Shown here: positions 1 to 11,900 of the stretch, one piece after another
How positions within the stretch are numbered: the first letter of the stretch is position 1
How the letters are laid out: every line of letters starts with the position of its first letter
NCBI GenBank assembly: GCA_943737045.1
Contig: CALSFV010000009.1
Span: forward strand, 868,001-932,000
Length of the DNA stretch: 64,000 nucleotides
Direction of reading: 5' to 3'
Source: Parapristionchus giblindavisi
Lineage: Eukaryota > Nematoda > Chromadorea > Rhabditida > Diplogasteridae
The notes under the pieces: model-generated
Database searches by the model: none
The model's input: only the letters and a program-made list of their open reading frames with translations
What the model was told of the DNA's origin: nothing
Made by a program: the position numbers and the translations under genes

Positions 1-81
1 GCCGTGTGCGATAAAACCTAACAAAAAGTGCATGGTTAATGGGTGTTTCGTAGCTGGGTAAATAATAGTCGTAGTAAATAG

Positions 82-117
<36 letters not shown>

Positions 118-188
118 TATTATATATATAATTATTTAGTTACTATAATCACAACGCCCATATGCCGCATTGTTTAGAAGGTTTTGTT
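1..188. repeat. AT-rich DNA with (AAT)n microsatellite
   Basis: No gene is visible. A run of AAT units occupies about 89-115 and passes into an AT-only stretch to about 137. The same triplet tract recurs at 21916-21975 and 56768-56856. Confidence 0.7.
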
Positions 189-308
189 TAAAGGGAGCGT
201 AACCTCACTCAATTGTCTCTTGGACGCGCAATACTCTCTCGTTGTTAGAGAACAGAGAAATAGGGCGCGCAATGAAGAGGCCATTGAGTGAGGTTACGCT
301 CCCTTTAA
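189..308. mobile_element. Small hairpin MITE
   Basis: The outer 25 or so bases are inverted copies of each other: AAAGGGAGCGTAACCTCACT on the left and its complement ending at about 307. The interior holds GC-rich CGCGC motifs. No coding capacity. The short overlapping ORFs here read the two strands of the hairpin. Confidence 0.6.
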
Positions 309-377
309 TAATATTTCTGTTATCGATTATTTTGCAGTCGAGGAGAGCCATCACACAGACCTTCACGCCGGCGATTA

Positions 378-530
378 TCATCGCAGTTATGTATTTATCG
401 GTGAACAAACTGCTGCAGTCATCTTGGCATATTCGTGTTTCGAGTTTGTATTAATAATGCTTTTTCATCATGTCATGCGATCAGTTATAAGTGAGGTGCC
501 CATAAAAATTGATGAATTTTCGTTAGCTTA
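378..530 (+). repeat. Dispersed repeat, copy 1 of 3
   Basis: The segment starting GTATTTATCGGTGAACAAAC and ending near the CATGCGATCAGTTATA motif recurs at 22441-22560 in the same orientation and at 37305-37435 in reverse. Its copies sit next to CTCTC/GAGAG-rich hairpin DNA. Function unknown; probably the remains of a non-autonomous transposon. Confidence 0.6.
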
Positions 531-588
531 TGCTTATTTGAGACTCTCCTCTCTGCCAACGCTCTCTCTCTTTCTACCGTAACCCATT

Positions 589-1710
589 TCGGTGGGTCGG
601 ATCAAGTTCGGTGGGTCAGATTTCACAAAAAATGACGGAACAGCCACTACGTGTGCGTTATCATTATGAGCTATTGCAAACGACCGTAATCCACCGCAAT
701 CCGGTTCGGTGGGTCAGATCAAGTACGATGTGTCATATTTCACTAAAAAGTGTCCAAATGGTAGTTTACAATAACTCATAATCATACCACGTGCATAATA
801 ATCGTTTGGACAATTTTTAGTGAAATCTGACACACCGAACTTGATCTGACCCACCGAACCAGGTTACGGTAGATTACTGTAGTTTGCAAATCTCATAATG
901 ATTTCGCACAAGTAGTGGCCATTCCGACAGTTAGAAGTGAAATCTGACCCACCGAACTTGATCTGACCCACCGAACCGGGTTACGGTAGATTACGGTCGT
1001 TTGCAATAGCTCATTATGATAACGCACACGTAGTGGCCATTCCGACAATTTTTAGTTAAATCTGACACACCGAGCTTGATCTGACCCACCGAACCGGGTT
1101 ACGGTAGATTACTGTAGTTTGCAATAGCTCATAATGATTTCGCACAAGTAGTGGCCATTCCGACAGTTAGAAGTGAAATCTGACCCACCGAACTTGATCT
1201 GACCCACCGAACCGGGTTACGGTAGATTACGGTCGTTTGCAATAGCTCATAATGATAACGCACACGTAGTGGCCATTCCGAAAATTTTTAGTTAAATCTG
1301 ACACACGGAACTCGATCTGACCCACCGAACCGGGTTACGGTAGATTACTGTAGTTTGCAATTGCTGATAATGTAGTGACTGTTCCGTCATTTTTTGTGAA
1401 ATCTGACCCACCGAACTTGATCTGACCCGCCGAACTGGGTTACGGTAGATTACGGTAGTGTTGCTGATGCTGATCACATTGATACCCAGCTCGTGTTTCT
1501 ATGACCTCTACGAACCGAGTTATACCCCGATCTGACCCACCGAACTTGATCTGACCTACCGAACTGGGTTACGGTAGGTTACGGTAGTGTTACTGATGGA
1601 GATCACAATGATACCCATCCCAAGTTTCTATGACCCCTATGAACAGAGTTATGCCCCGTTGCCGAAATGTCGGTTGCTGAAATGCGGTTGCTGAAATGTC
1701 ACCCCACCCC
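589..1710. mobile_element. Palindromic GGTGGGTCAGAT foldback, truncated copy
   Basis: It is built from repeats of GTTCGGTGGGTCAGATCAAG. These read forward at about 590-740 and in reverse at about 820-1560, with a unit period near 118 bp marked by GTAGTGGCCATTCCGACA. The right terminus (GAAATGTCGGTTGCTGAAAT then a C-rich run at about 1700) matches the right end of the intact element at 29270-30502. The left terminus is missing, so this is a 5'-truncated family member. The ORFs in it are repeat readthrough. Confidence 0.75.
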
Positions 1711-1740
1711 CCTTTTCCCCTCTCTTCTTCTCTGGTATTT

Positions 1741-1867
1741 CGAAACTCAAAGTCTACTTAAACTACGTCACAGACTTGAAGTAGACTTTAAGTAGACTTT
1801 AAGTGAAAGAACATTTGACGAAATGCTTTACAGTATACCTCACCACTTTAAGTAGACTTACGTTTTA
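1741..1867. repeat. AAGTAGACTT dispersed repeat
   Basis: This stretch is rich in AAGTAGACTT subrepeats. A closely similar segment flanks the left side of the foldback at 45092 (about 44985-45090), and an inverted copy lies at about 44755-44833. Further AAGTAGACTT units lie at 3462-3515 and 46985-47035. Confidence 0.55.
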
Positions 1868-3467
1868 CTTTAAGAGACCGGCTCGGTAAGACTCGAGCAT
1901 GGTCCGGACATTCGCCAAGACTTTCGATCTGGGGCTCAATACTTTCATCATAGACACATACCGGGGGGAGACCGATGAAAGTTATAGTTAAAATGCCCTT
2001 AGGCTCAAACCCGGCTCACATATGCCACATAAAGTAAAAAATTGAAAAATTCATAACTTTTCAATCGTGATAGCTAGGACTTTTATTTCTTTTTAATGGT
2101 GAATAACATGAATAACACTCTTATAAAGACAGCTGAGCAATAATATCATATCGTTCTGAATATGGTTTTTCGTGTTTGATTTTCATATTTTTCTTCTTAT
2201 ATCCTCGTTGAATAGATTCTGCAAGTTATGACATAGTGCACATTGTAGCCCTGACGATTGTGTACATGGTGGTCACATTCCCTTGGCCAGCCAACATTTC
2301 GCAGGCATCGAGAATTGCAACCAAATGTGAGAAATCTGAAAATTGCAAAAATCGAAAATTAAATTTCTTGCAATTCGCAGGAGTAAGAGTTAGCTTCATA
2401 ATGTCATTTTACTCGTAGTGATGCGCATACACAGAAAAAAATATACAAATAGACTCAGGCTACATTTTAAAAAAATTTCAAAAATAATTATTTTATTTAT
2501 ATTTTTTCAACCCCCACATTGAGTCAACCGTGGGTCGAATGAAAAAAATCAGTTCGCGATTCCTGGCGATTACGGTAGGCGAATACCGTGCACTCCTACT
2601 GATAACAATGGTACAACATTAGTTGTCATACGCCACCTTCCAACCGATTTATATGAAATAAACATATAAATTTTCAAGTTTGATAATTAAAATAAATAAT
2701 TTCGAGATCTGCGAAACGACGATTCTTTACGTGGCAGTTGTTTTCGCAAACGTACATGCATCAGCTCCCATCCGCCATATGAATCAACTTGCCTTGACGG
2801 TTGATTCAATGTGGGGGTTGAAAAAATATAAATAAAATAGTTATTTTTGAAATTTAAAAAAAATGTAGCCTGAGTCTATTTGTATATTTTTTTCTGTGTA
2901 TGCGTACCACTACGAGTAAAATGACATTATGAAGCTAACTCTTACTCCTGCGAATTGCAAGAAATTTAATTTTCGATTTTTGCAATTTTCAGATTTCTCA
3001 CATTTGGTTGCAATTCTCGATGCCTGCGAAATGTTGGCTGGCCAAGGGAATGTGACCACCATGTACACAATCGTCAGGGCTACAATGTGCACTATGTCAT
3101 AACTTGCAGAATCTATTCAACGAGGATAGAAGAAGAAAAATATGAAAATCAAACACGAAAAAACATATTCAGAACGATATGATATTATTGCTCAGCTATC
3201 TTTATAAGAGTGCATGACATGTTATTCACCATTAAAAAGAAATAAAAGTCCTAGCTATCACGATTGAAAAGTTATGAATTTTTCAATTTTTTACTTTATG
3301 TGACATATGTGAGCCGGGTTTGAGCCTAAGGGCATTTTCACTATAACTTTCATCGGTCTCCCCCGGTATGTGTCTATGATGAAAGTATTGAGCCCCAGAT
3401 CGAAAGTCTTGGCGAATGTCCGGCAGGGGGTCAAAATGCTCGAGTCTTACCGAGCCGGTCTCTTAAG
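1868..3467. mobile_element. 1.6 kb foldback palindrome
   Basis: Arms 1868-2531 and 2797-3467 are near-perfect inverted copies. The same 60-codon ORF reads + at 2236-2418 and - at 2910-3092. The spacer 2532-2796 is unique, and part of it (AAAAAAATCAGTTCGCGATT) recurs diverged at 13003-13060. Outer ends carry GAGACCGGCTCGGTAAGACT. No transposase is visible and the ORF has no recognisable domain. Confidence 0.8.
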
Positions 3468-3532
3468 TAGACTTACAAGTCTACTTTAAGTGCAGACTTT
3501 AAGTAGACTTTAAGTGTGGAAATATCAGAGTT

Positions 3533-3716
3533 TTCTCTTCCTCACTGTGACCCAGCACAATCACACATTTGCTCCTATTGAACTAAGCGCACGCGACGAG
3601 ACACGCAAACGAGTTGGTTGGGCTAGAGTGGAAGGGTGATGAGAGTGATTCCCGAGCAGAGACGCAGAGGAACACGGGACGTTACCAACATCGCATTCTT
3701 CCATTAGCTTTTCCTT
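3533..3716 (+). promoter_or_regulatory. Conserved upstream region of protease-like gene 1
   Basis: About 180 bp is closely similar to 41933-42090 upstream of the second protease-like gene: TCTTCCTCACTGTGACC, then CACACATTTGC, ACACGCAAACG, GGGCTAGAGTGGA and AGAGACGCAGAGGA. The same relative position before two paralogues suggests duplicated promoter or 5' leader DNA. Unlike the other copy, no clean TATAAAAG follows here. Role inferred only from position. Confidence 0.5.
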
Positions 3717-3872
3717 TTGTTATGTAGTGTCTCGTTGCTTTCTTATTTAATAATAATAATAATAATATTTTATCATTTCTTACAGAGAGATTGCTAATTT
3801 GACAAACAATTAGAAAGATGAAGACGTTAAAATAAAATATGAAGAAATGGTGTATCCACTGCAATTACTTGA

Positions 3873-4289
3873 TCACAGCGGGAGCTTTCGAACGAAACAA
3901 CAAAAAGTGATAGGCTTTGGTATAGTTACTATATGATTTTCAAAAGAGTTCCATATTGGTACAATTCGATTACTAATAAATGAAAGATATTGAGAAGAAG
4001 ATGATCGATAGGTTCTTAGTTTCATATTGTGGCCACGAGTACGAGCAATTGTATTTGAAAAAAGAAACAATGAGCGAGGATCTAAGTCTACAAAATTGTG
4101 AATAATCTTATATGTCATGATAATGTCGTTTTGGTTTCGTCTACATTCTAATGAGGGGAGGTTGAGCTTGAGTAGACGGTTGTTGTAGTCAGCGTACGGT
4201 AAGAGGCACTTCCGAAACACGTGTCTGGAATAATTACGAAGGACGGACTCGATCTTAGATACGTGCATGATTATCTTAGATACGTGCAT
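3873..4289 (-). pseudogene. Non-LTR retrotransposon RT C-terminal fragment
   Basis: The minus-strand frame reads through LNLPSLECRR, then DIIMTYKIIHNFVDLDP and IVPIWNSFENHIV. These match the order of motifs at the C-terminus of the larger retrotransposon ORF at 9168-11303 ([20 protein letters not shown], then [12 protein letters not shown]). The catalytic reverse transcriptase core is absent. It is therefore a 5'-truncated relic of a related but diverged CR1/Jockey-type element, lying just upstream of the protease-like gene. Confidence 0.75.
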
Positions 4290-4502
4290 GATTGTTTATT
4301 TTTGTACAAAAATATTTAATGCCTGTTTTTATTAAAAGTAGCTACAATTTTTTTTACTACAATTGGTTAACTAATTGTTGGAGAGTGAATTACCATCCCT
4401 CGATTAGCAAGATAATGATTGAGATAGTTTTTTCTTTTTTTAGAATAAATAAACATATCGGTGTGTACCCAACTCTAAAACACTAATACTTTTCTTGTTT
4501 AG

Positions 4503-5748
4503 GCTATGATTTTGCTAAACATCACTGATGGGAGTAATACGTTTACGATGTGTACGGACAACGACGATGGCCTATCGCTTCAAACTCTACAAAGTACCTT
4601 TCCTAATGCTGTAAACCTGCTTAATCCGGCTTTTGAACCACGCAAGGTCGTTCTAAGTTATTTTCATTTTTTTATCTTAAACAAATATTGTTTAGATTTT
4701 AAATTTTTTGTATTTGATTGAAAGAATATCTGAATTATATTTTTAAAATTATATTTATTTTTAGTGTTCGTAATGGAATTATTTTCAACCCTTTTGGATG
4801 GGACCAAAATATTGTTTATATGGTCCTTAATGGGTCGAAACCAGCAACACCATCTGAACGAGGTATTTTAGAAATATTTTATTGATTTATGTCAGTTTTT
4901 AAATTAATGGTTTTTGCAGATTTAAAATTTATATTTTTAAAATATATAATGTTAAAAATCTTTTTTTTTCCAGACTATACTACCAATGTCGAGCTCGTAA
5001 AACCGTTTTTGTTTTACATAAACGAAGAAACTGGTTTTAAATCGTCTGTTGTTGCTCTGACATCATTTTTTTTGGTGTCTTTTAGACATGGAACACACTC
5101 CGCATATGTCAAAGATACAACGGTTGTAGATATTGTTTCTGTTCTATCGCAAGAACAATTCAAAGCCACAGTGTTTTATATCAATGAAGAACAAGATTAT
5201 GTGATTCTCAAGACTGAAGTAAATGCTGTCTTTCGTGATGCTCCCATTGAGCTGTGTGATGTGATGAAGAAGTTTGTAGTTTGTGGCTACGCTAAAGGTT
5301 TCTTGGAACCGACGTTTATTCACGGGACAGTCTACAGCACAGTGCCGATTGCTTATCAGTACAATGCTCGACAATTTGGACCTTTTGTATATGGTACTGC
5401 TAAAACATCTCCTGGCGATTCCGGTAATATTTTCTTTGTATATTTTCTTTTAATTGCTATTCATTTTCAGGGGCTGCTTGCTTTGGCAAAAATGGATTAA
5501 TGGCTATTAACCTCGGAGTAACAGTAAGGCCAAAACAATATCATGATCAGGCTATATCCGAAGCTGCAATTTATTCTCCTAATAATTATATGGTCTCGGC
5601 ACATACTATTCTAGAGAAACTGGCGGTACTTTTAATTATTTTTATGTGTTATTATATTTTCTATGTTTAGAGTTTGCTACCAAAGACATCTTCCAAGCGA
5701 CCTCATCGAGAAGTACATATTGAAGGCATGGGTGAATTCGCATTCTAA
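4503..5748 (+). CDS. Trypsin-fold (S1-like) serine protease homologue 1
   Basis: Five exons fit the sequence: 4503-4646, 4765-4862, 4974-5423, 5471-5625 and 5671-5748. All but the first junction are in phase. The third exon carries a histidine in SFRHGTHS and an aspartate in EEQDYVILK, and the third-fourth exon join gives SPGDSGAACFGKNG. The three together give the His-Asp-Ser order of the chymotrypsin fold. The gene at 42986-44440 aligns exon by exon: IIFNPFGWDQN here against DVFLLPTDWQD there. Exons 1 and 2 do not join in phase with the donor I chose, so the 5' end is uncertain and the gene could be decaying. No signal peptide is clear. Substrate unknown; proteolytic activity is inferred from motifs only. 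Confidence 0.65.
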
Positions 5749-6860
5749 TTGATCTATGTATATTGCGTTTTAAATATGATAAATATAATAATATTGATCT
5801 TTATACAGAATCACACTTAAAAGAAATATAGATTGATTGCTTTGAAATAGTTCCTGAACCAGTAATTATTCCATTTAGAAATTCTTGATTCTCATTGGTT
5901 AATTTATTTTTTCTTTTTATAGATGTTTGAACTTAATTGTAGTTTGATTATTCTAATTTTTTTCTATGTTTTTATTTTCATTTTGTGACAATTTTAAACT
6001 CTGATCGGAATCAGCTAAACGTGTCTAAATTTATAATACCAACTTCTTTTTCTCCAATTCCTTCACTCGGCAAAGTGTCACTCATAAATACACCTCTGAA
6101 GTTTTTTTATCTCTAAGAATTTTACAAGTTCTAAAAGATCTAGATTTGTTAGTGGTTTCAAATTTTTATCGAATCTTAGATTCTCAGATCCTCCAGATTT
6201 ATCTAGCTTCACCATTTATTGAACATTATTTTTCTTCAAAATTTCTGGCGCAATATTTCGACCATTTCGACCACTGGATCTCGACCACATTTTTAAGGTA
6301 GCGCATTTCGACCTTTTCACTATTTTTGAAAAGTGTTGAAAATCACACATTTTCGAAGAGTTTAGACACAAAATCAATGAAAATAAGCCTTAAAATGGCT
6401 GAAAATTGATGATGGTCGAAAAGGTTCGCTAGAACGGCAAAATATCTATTATTATCTCCATCACAAAATAATTTTTTCCCTACAAAATGCTTTTTTTATT
6501 TTTAAAGGTTAAATTTTGCCTTCATAAAAAATGGCCATTCCGGAGCATTATTTAAAATAACTGGAAAATTCTGCATTTTTTTATTATTTTTTTTAGAATA
6601 TTTATTGCAAAAAAAGATTTGGACAAAATTGCACGGTAATTTTTGGGCCATTTTCAAAGTGAACAGAAACACGGCGGTTCAATGATAGTAATTAAGAAGC
6701 TCCCACAGGAATCGCAAACTGAGTATTGAAATTGCACTAGGCATTAGGTCCTCCCAGCGCGAAGTTGAGATACGATACTAATGGGCGCGTTGCTGCGGCT
6801 GCTCGCCACACGAACACTTCTGACTAGAGCTATCATCGAGTTTTACGAGTCTCGAAATAT
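5749..6860. other. AT-rich intergenic DNA
   Basis: No gene seen. Around 6250-6430 it carries GCGCATTTCGACC and ATTTCGACCATTTCGACCAC motifs that recur after the paralogous protease gene at 44575-44625, so the downstream flank was duplicated along with the gene. Multiple T-rich runs otherwise. Confidence 0.5.
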
Positions 6861-6933
6861 GATGAGATGGCTTAGTGGCTAGAACTTTTGGGTGGCGATC
6901 CGAACCTCGTGGGTTCGAATCCCGCCCTGTGCA
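6861..6933 (+). repeat. tRNA-like sequence (A and B boxes)
   Basis: TGGCTTAGTGG fits the polymerase III A box and GGTTCGAATCC the B box, 45-50 bp apart. I could not pair an acceptor stem or a convincing anticodon stem, so this is a tRNA-derived (SINE-like) sequence rather than a tRNA gene. The T-arm part GTGGGTTCGAATCCC matches the tRNA-like arms of the palindrome at 31148-32212. Confidence 0.5.
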
Positions 6934-7149
6934 ATTCAGCTTTGCCGATTTTTCGTAGTGCGGGAGGCTTCAAGCCAAAGTTAAATGTAGGGGCTTTCCT
7001 CCAATGAACCGCCGTGAGAAAATTGCTCGAGCATTTTTCTGTCCACTTTTTCTAATTCTCCATCATCGTTTACCCGGCTTGTGTGCAAAAGATGACAGCA
7101 TCGGAGAGGATTCGATCCAACAACCTTTCGATCACGAGTCAGACGAGCA

Positions 7150-7616
7150 ACAAATCAAAAAAGTTTTTTGAATTTTTCTCAAAAAAATCAAGAAAAATTA
7201 AATGTAAAAAAGTACCGATAAAACGACAAAAAGTGAATAATTTGTGGAAAATTGTGTCAACATTTGACAAAACTTAACGAGATTCACATTTTTTATCATT
7301 TTCACGGTCTTTATGAAGAGGATTCTAAGGGGTTTAGTGTGGATTAGTGTGCCCAATGCACTGACGTTGAATTTTTTAAAAGTGAAAAAATTATTGTATC
7401 ATGTTTTTCATGTTTCAGAATTCGGTTAATTGCGTAATTGACTGTTTTAACCGCTTTTCAGGCCAAAATGATGTGTCTGAATTGCTTATTATAATTTTAA
7501 ACAAAATAAAGATTTTTTTCAAAAAATTTTTGAATTCAAAATTTTTTTGAGCCATTTTTTGAATTTTTTGATCAAACATTTTTTTGAAATTATTTTCAAA
7601 AAATCCCAGCCCTGTT
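7150..7616 (+). mobile_element. hAT-type MITE, degraded copy
   Basis: The right end AAAAAATCCCAGCCCTG and the interior (GTGTGGATTAGT, CAATGCACTGACG, CATGTTTTTCATGTTTCAG) match the intact copies at 41246-41731 and 42182-42695. The left terminus is diverged. The right end abuts the start of the LCMT1 intron homology, so this element marks the left breakpoint of array unit A. Confidence 0.7.
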
Positions 7617-7982
7617 CTGAGGCCTTCAATTGTTTGCGGCGAACGGACCTATGATGATGCGAAGCATTGAAAAGATACACCCTACTTGATTACAAGTTTT
7701 GAAAACACGAATGCGCCTGCCTGGCTTATGACGCTCACAAAGTCGATTGAATTATAAATATATCATAACAAACATGCAAATGTACTGTATATATAAATAA
7801 TTAAATGAAATTGGGTTTTGGCGAGTAAAAATAGTTATTAGTAGGGGTGTGATTCGCTGCTTCATTAAGTTTTATACGGTGAATGTTTAAAAATGTTGTA
7901 GCATTGGAATCGTTATTTATCATCATAGTGCCAGAAATAAACTTATATTATCTTTATTATATTAATAATATTATTATTTAAG

Positions 7983-8103
7983 GGTACTGGCGATAGAGCA
8001 CCTCGATGAGATGGAACTTCTTCAGCAGTTGAACGAGCATTACTCGATTAGTATGGCAGTAAAGACTGCTGCAGAGGAGCACTATGGACTTCCATCGTTT
8101 TGA
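7983..8103 (+). pseudogene. LCMT1: LCMT1 last exon, isolated copy (unit A)
   Basis: After a TTTAAG acceptor the frame reads VLAIEHLDEMELLQQLNEHY and on to GLPSF stop. This is the C-terminal end of leucine carboxyl methyltransferase 1, which methylates the C-terminal leucine of the PP2A catalytic subunit. The preceding intron from about 7640 is also homologous to the intron before the last exon in the other copies (24230-24490, 26750-27207). No upstream LCMT1 exon precedes it, so the unit begins inside that intron. The only clear coding change is GAG for AAG near the end. It cannot make an enzyme by itself. Confidence 0.85.
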
Positions 8104-8993
8104 TCGATTTATTGATTGATTGGATCGATTATCGATTGGTTTTTGTATTGATTGATTGGATCGATTATTGATTGACTTGCTTATTGATTGGCTCGATCCA
8201 ATATTGATAGATGGCTTGACCAGTTGTTGATTTGACTGATTGGGTCGATTATTGATCGATACATTCTTCAGACCCTACAGTATTTTATTGATTGATTTTT
8301 CGCCACCTACCGTACTCTGAACATTCGCTCAGTTCCTATCTGCCCTTTTCATTCTGCCAATGAACCTCATTATGTTATAATAATAATGTATGTTTATTGA
8401 TTGATTCATCTTTTTTTCCATTGATTGAATCAATAGCTGTGTATAGATTTGTCTAGTTTTGTAAAAAGCTTACAAGTATTCTCTATCTTTAGAAAAGTCC
8501 TGCATACTGGTATCCACACGCAACGTAGTGTAACATATGTAATATTAGCTTCGCCTCATCTTTTCTATCATGTACCGTACTCTCCACCGTATATATCAAT
8601 CGATAATAATGAAAATATCCTGGTATAAAGTGATCTGAATAATGTAGTTTGTAGTTTTGTTCTGGAGTGTTGGTACTCTTAACATGGTTCGAGTCCGTGC
8701 TATGATATCTTTATAATTGGGAACCTGCTACGTGTATTGCTATTTTATCCCGTTTGAGTCTTTCAATAAGATCGTGAAACTTGATTCTAACTGGTGCTCA
8801 TTCAGGTGTTCCCACCCATTCACTCAATCTAGTTCCTTTTACTGATCACACCCCCTCAAAGTCGTACTGCATCCACAAATTTTCTACCGTATCCCACGTG
8901 CCAGAGATACCGTAACCACTCGTACCGTAACCTTCCAGATGACTACCCTATCCGACCATAAATACCGTAACCACGCGTACCGTACCCTTCCAG

Positions 8994-11900
8994 ATGACTA
9001 CTCTATCCGATTGGCGCCTCGACCTGGGCAATGGTGGCACGTGGCACACCACTGGCTCCGACCACAACCCACCCGGATACTCCACCAATGTGCACATCGC
9101 CAATCAACATGTGGGTGGTTATTGATTGATTGAACGAAAGATATCGTATTCCTTTTCTTAGATTGTATTAGATTGTATTGATAATATTGCCTCTCCCTCT
9201 CCTAAGCCTTCTCAATCCCTTCCTTCTAGGCAATACCATTTAGCTGATTGGGAAGGTATAAGTCAAGCTATCCTCCTTCATGATTGGACTTTTGCCCTAT
9301 CTGGTCTTAATGTAAATGATTCATATATTTATTTCGTGAATTTTATCAATAGTATCTTAGATTCTTTCGTCCCGACAAAAGTTGTATCCCTTGCTTCGAA
9401 GTATCCTCGTTCCTTACGTATTCTTTATGGCAAATTGCGTCGATACCATTCCATTGCCCCAAATTCACTCCACACAATCAATCTTAGAAATCGTTTTGAT
9501 CGTGCCCTATATTCGTTCGAATGTGAATTAGAGAGTAGGATTATCCAATCGAATAATTTTAAGTCCTTTTATTCACTTTGTAAGTCTCGCTTAAAAACCA
9601 CTGCACCTGTCATTTCTGGTATTGTAGACCTTAATAATAATTTAATCCTCAATAGTCATGCGAAGGCACTTGCTTTCTCTCATTATTTCGCATCCGTACA
9701 AACCACCCCCCAATCCTCCCCTCTTCCTAGACCTACACAATCCAGACATTATTTCGATCCATCACATATTACTCCTGCACAAATTCTTTTAGCAATATCT
9801 AGTTTTGATTGTAAGGTTAATACTTCCCCTGATCGTTTGCCTAATATTGTTTACTGCAAATGTAAACATGCCATTGTTGTTCCCCTTACTATTATTTTTA
9901 ATCAATCATTGATCACTTCTACTGTCCCTGATTTGTGGAAAATAGCCCTCGTTAAGCCAATCCCTAAGAAAGGCAATGATAATTCCATTTCAAATTTTCG
10001 CCCTATCTCCTTGACTGCCACTTCGTCGAAAATTTTTGAGAAAATATTAATTGATAGTATTGTAGAATATCTCGAGCTAAACCATCTTTTTGATCCCTAT
10101 CAAGCTGGTTTTAGAAGCCATAGGTCCACTTCAACCCAACTTTGTGAAACATATTCAAATTATGTTAAATATCGTTCCTGTAAGCTCTCGATAGACACTG
10201 TATTCTTTGATTATCAGAAGGCTTTTGATTCTATTGATCATCGTTTATTATTGTATAAGCTTTCTAACCTAGGTTTCTCAGACCATATTGTGTCTTGGTT
10301 CCGTTCATATTTATATGGTCGCACTCAATCTATTGTTATTGATAATGTTCATTCTCCTCCATCTGCTGTTATCTCTGGTGTCCCTCAAGGTTCCAGTATT
10401 GGCCCACTCCTATTTATACTGTATATTAATGATATATCTTCTATCATTCCTCCATCTATTAAGTACGGTATTTATGCTGATGATGTCAAAGTTTATGGCC
10501 CTGTCCCTAAATGTACTGTAGATATTCAGATGGCAATTGATTGTATTTCTGAGTGGAGCAGCCTATGGAATATGACCTTGTCACCATCTAAATGCACTGT
10601 TATGCACTTTGGTCCACTTAAGAATAGAACCACATATATCCTTAACGGTCACCCCTTATCTGCCAGTTCAATTATTAAGGACTTAGGTGTTTTCATGACC
10701 CCTAATCTTACCTTTAACCATCACATTTCTGTTATCTCAAATAAGGCCCGAACCATGATTAATATGATGTTCAAATCCATTTATTCTAACTCACCTCATT
10801 TGTTCGTCAAGGCATATTGTGTTTACATTCGTCCCCTCCTAGAGTCGTCACCTATCATTTTCAATCCAACCACCAAATTGTTGACCAATACTCTTGAAGA
10901 TGTCCAGAGAAATTTTTCTCGTAGGCTTTTCTTCCGTTGCAAATTGCCCCCGTCCAATCATATCGAAAGAAATTCTTACTTGAATCTGCCGACCCTTGAA
11001 TATCGACGATGTATTAGAGATTTACAATTTATTCATAGTACCATTCTTGGCCATTACGAGTACGACTATTCAAACCTTTTTGTTGTATCACCTCTTAACC
11101 GCGATCACAGATTTTCCCATCCTTACCGTATATCTCTCCCTTATCGTAGTAATTCAACATTATCTACCTGTGCATCTAGAGTAATAGATATATGGAACTC
11201 TTTACCCACCGAATTAGTTGCATCCTCACCATCCCCATTCCGTGCAGGGCTAGTTAAGATCTCCCCTGATATAATTATCCCTTTTTCCAAGATTCGCCAG
11301 TAGCTCCCAAACTGCCACTGTACCCAAAAACCCTCACCGATATCGCTACATTAGCGACGGACATCCATCAATCCCTTTTATGTCACTATTTCCCTGTTTC
11401 GTATATTATGATGGAATAAAGAAAGAAAGAAAAGAAAGAAAGATTGTAGTGCCAAGAATCTATAGCCTGCTTGAAATGAGATCTCTTGTATAGTCCTTAT
11501 AGTATATCTGTATAGCGTTCGTATATGATGAATGTAATAGTACTGTGGCCAATCAATACCAGAAAAAGCAATCAATCAATATCAGGCATTGTTACCGTAA
11601 CCAATCAATCAATACCGTTCTCAGGCTGACTCTGACAGATCCGACCAGCAGCAGCAACATCTGGCGAAGAAACGCGCGTGGGACGTGGCGATGGCGCCAG
11701 CCAAGTCGCTGCCCATGAACGCCTTTATGATGTACATGGCGGGAAGAGCGGTGAGAATATTCATTTTTGATTGATAGTTTTATTCTTATTCTTATTCCTT
11801 CATATGCTTAACAAGAATATGGGGCGACCGTTGTCCGTGGTCACTTCCCACCTCATTCTCAATTGTCATTGAACACCTCGGCTAACCCCAGACGAGTTTG

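Noticed and set aside
900..1560. CRISPR-like array (regular 118 bp repeats)
   Set aside because: The whole unit repeats with no variable spacers, in eukaryotic DNA; it is a foldback element arm.
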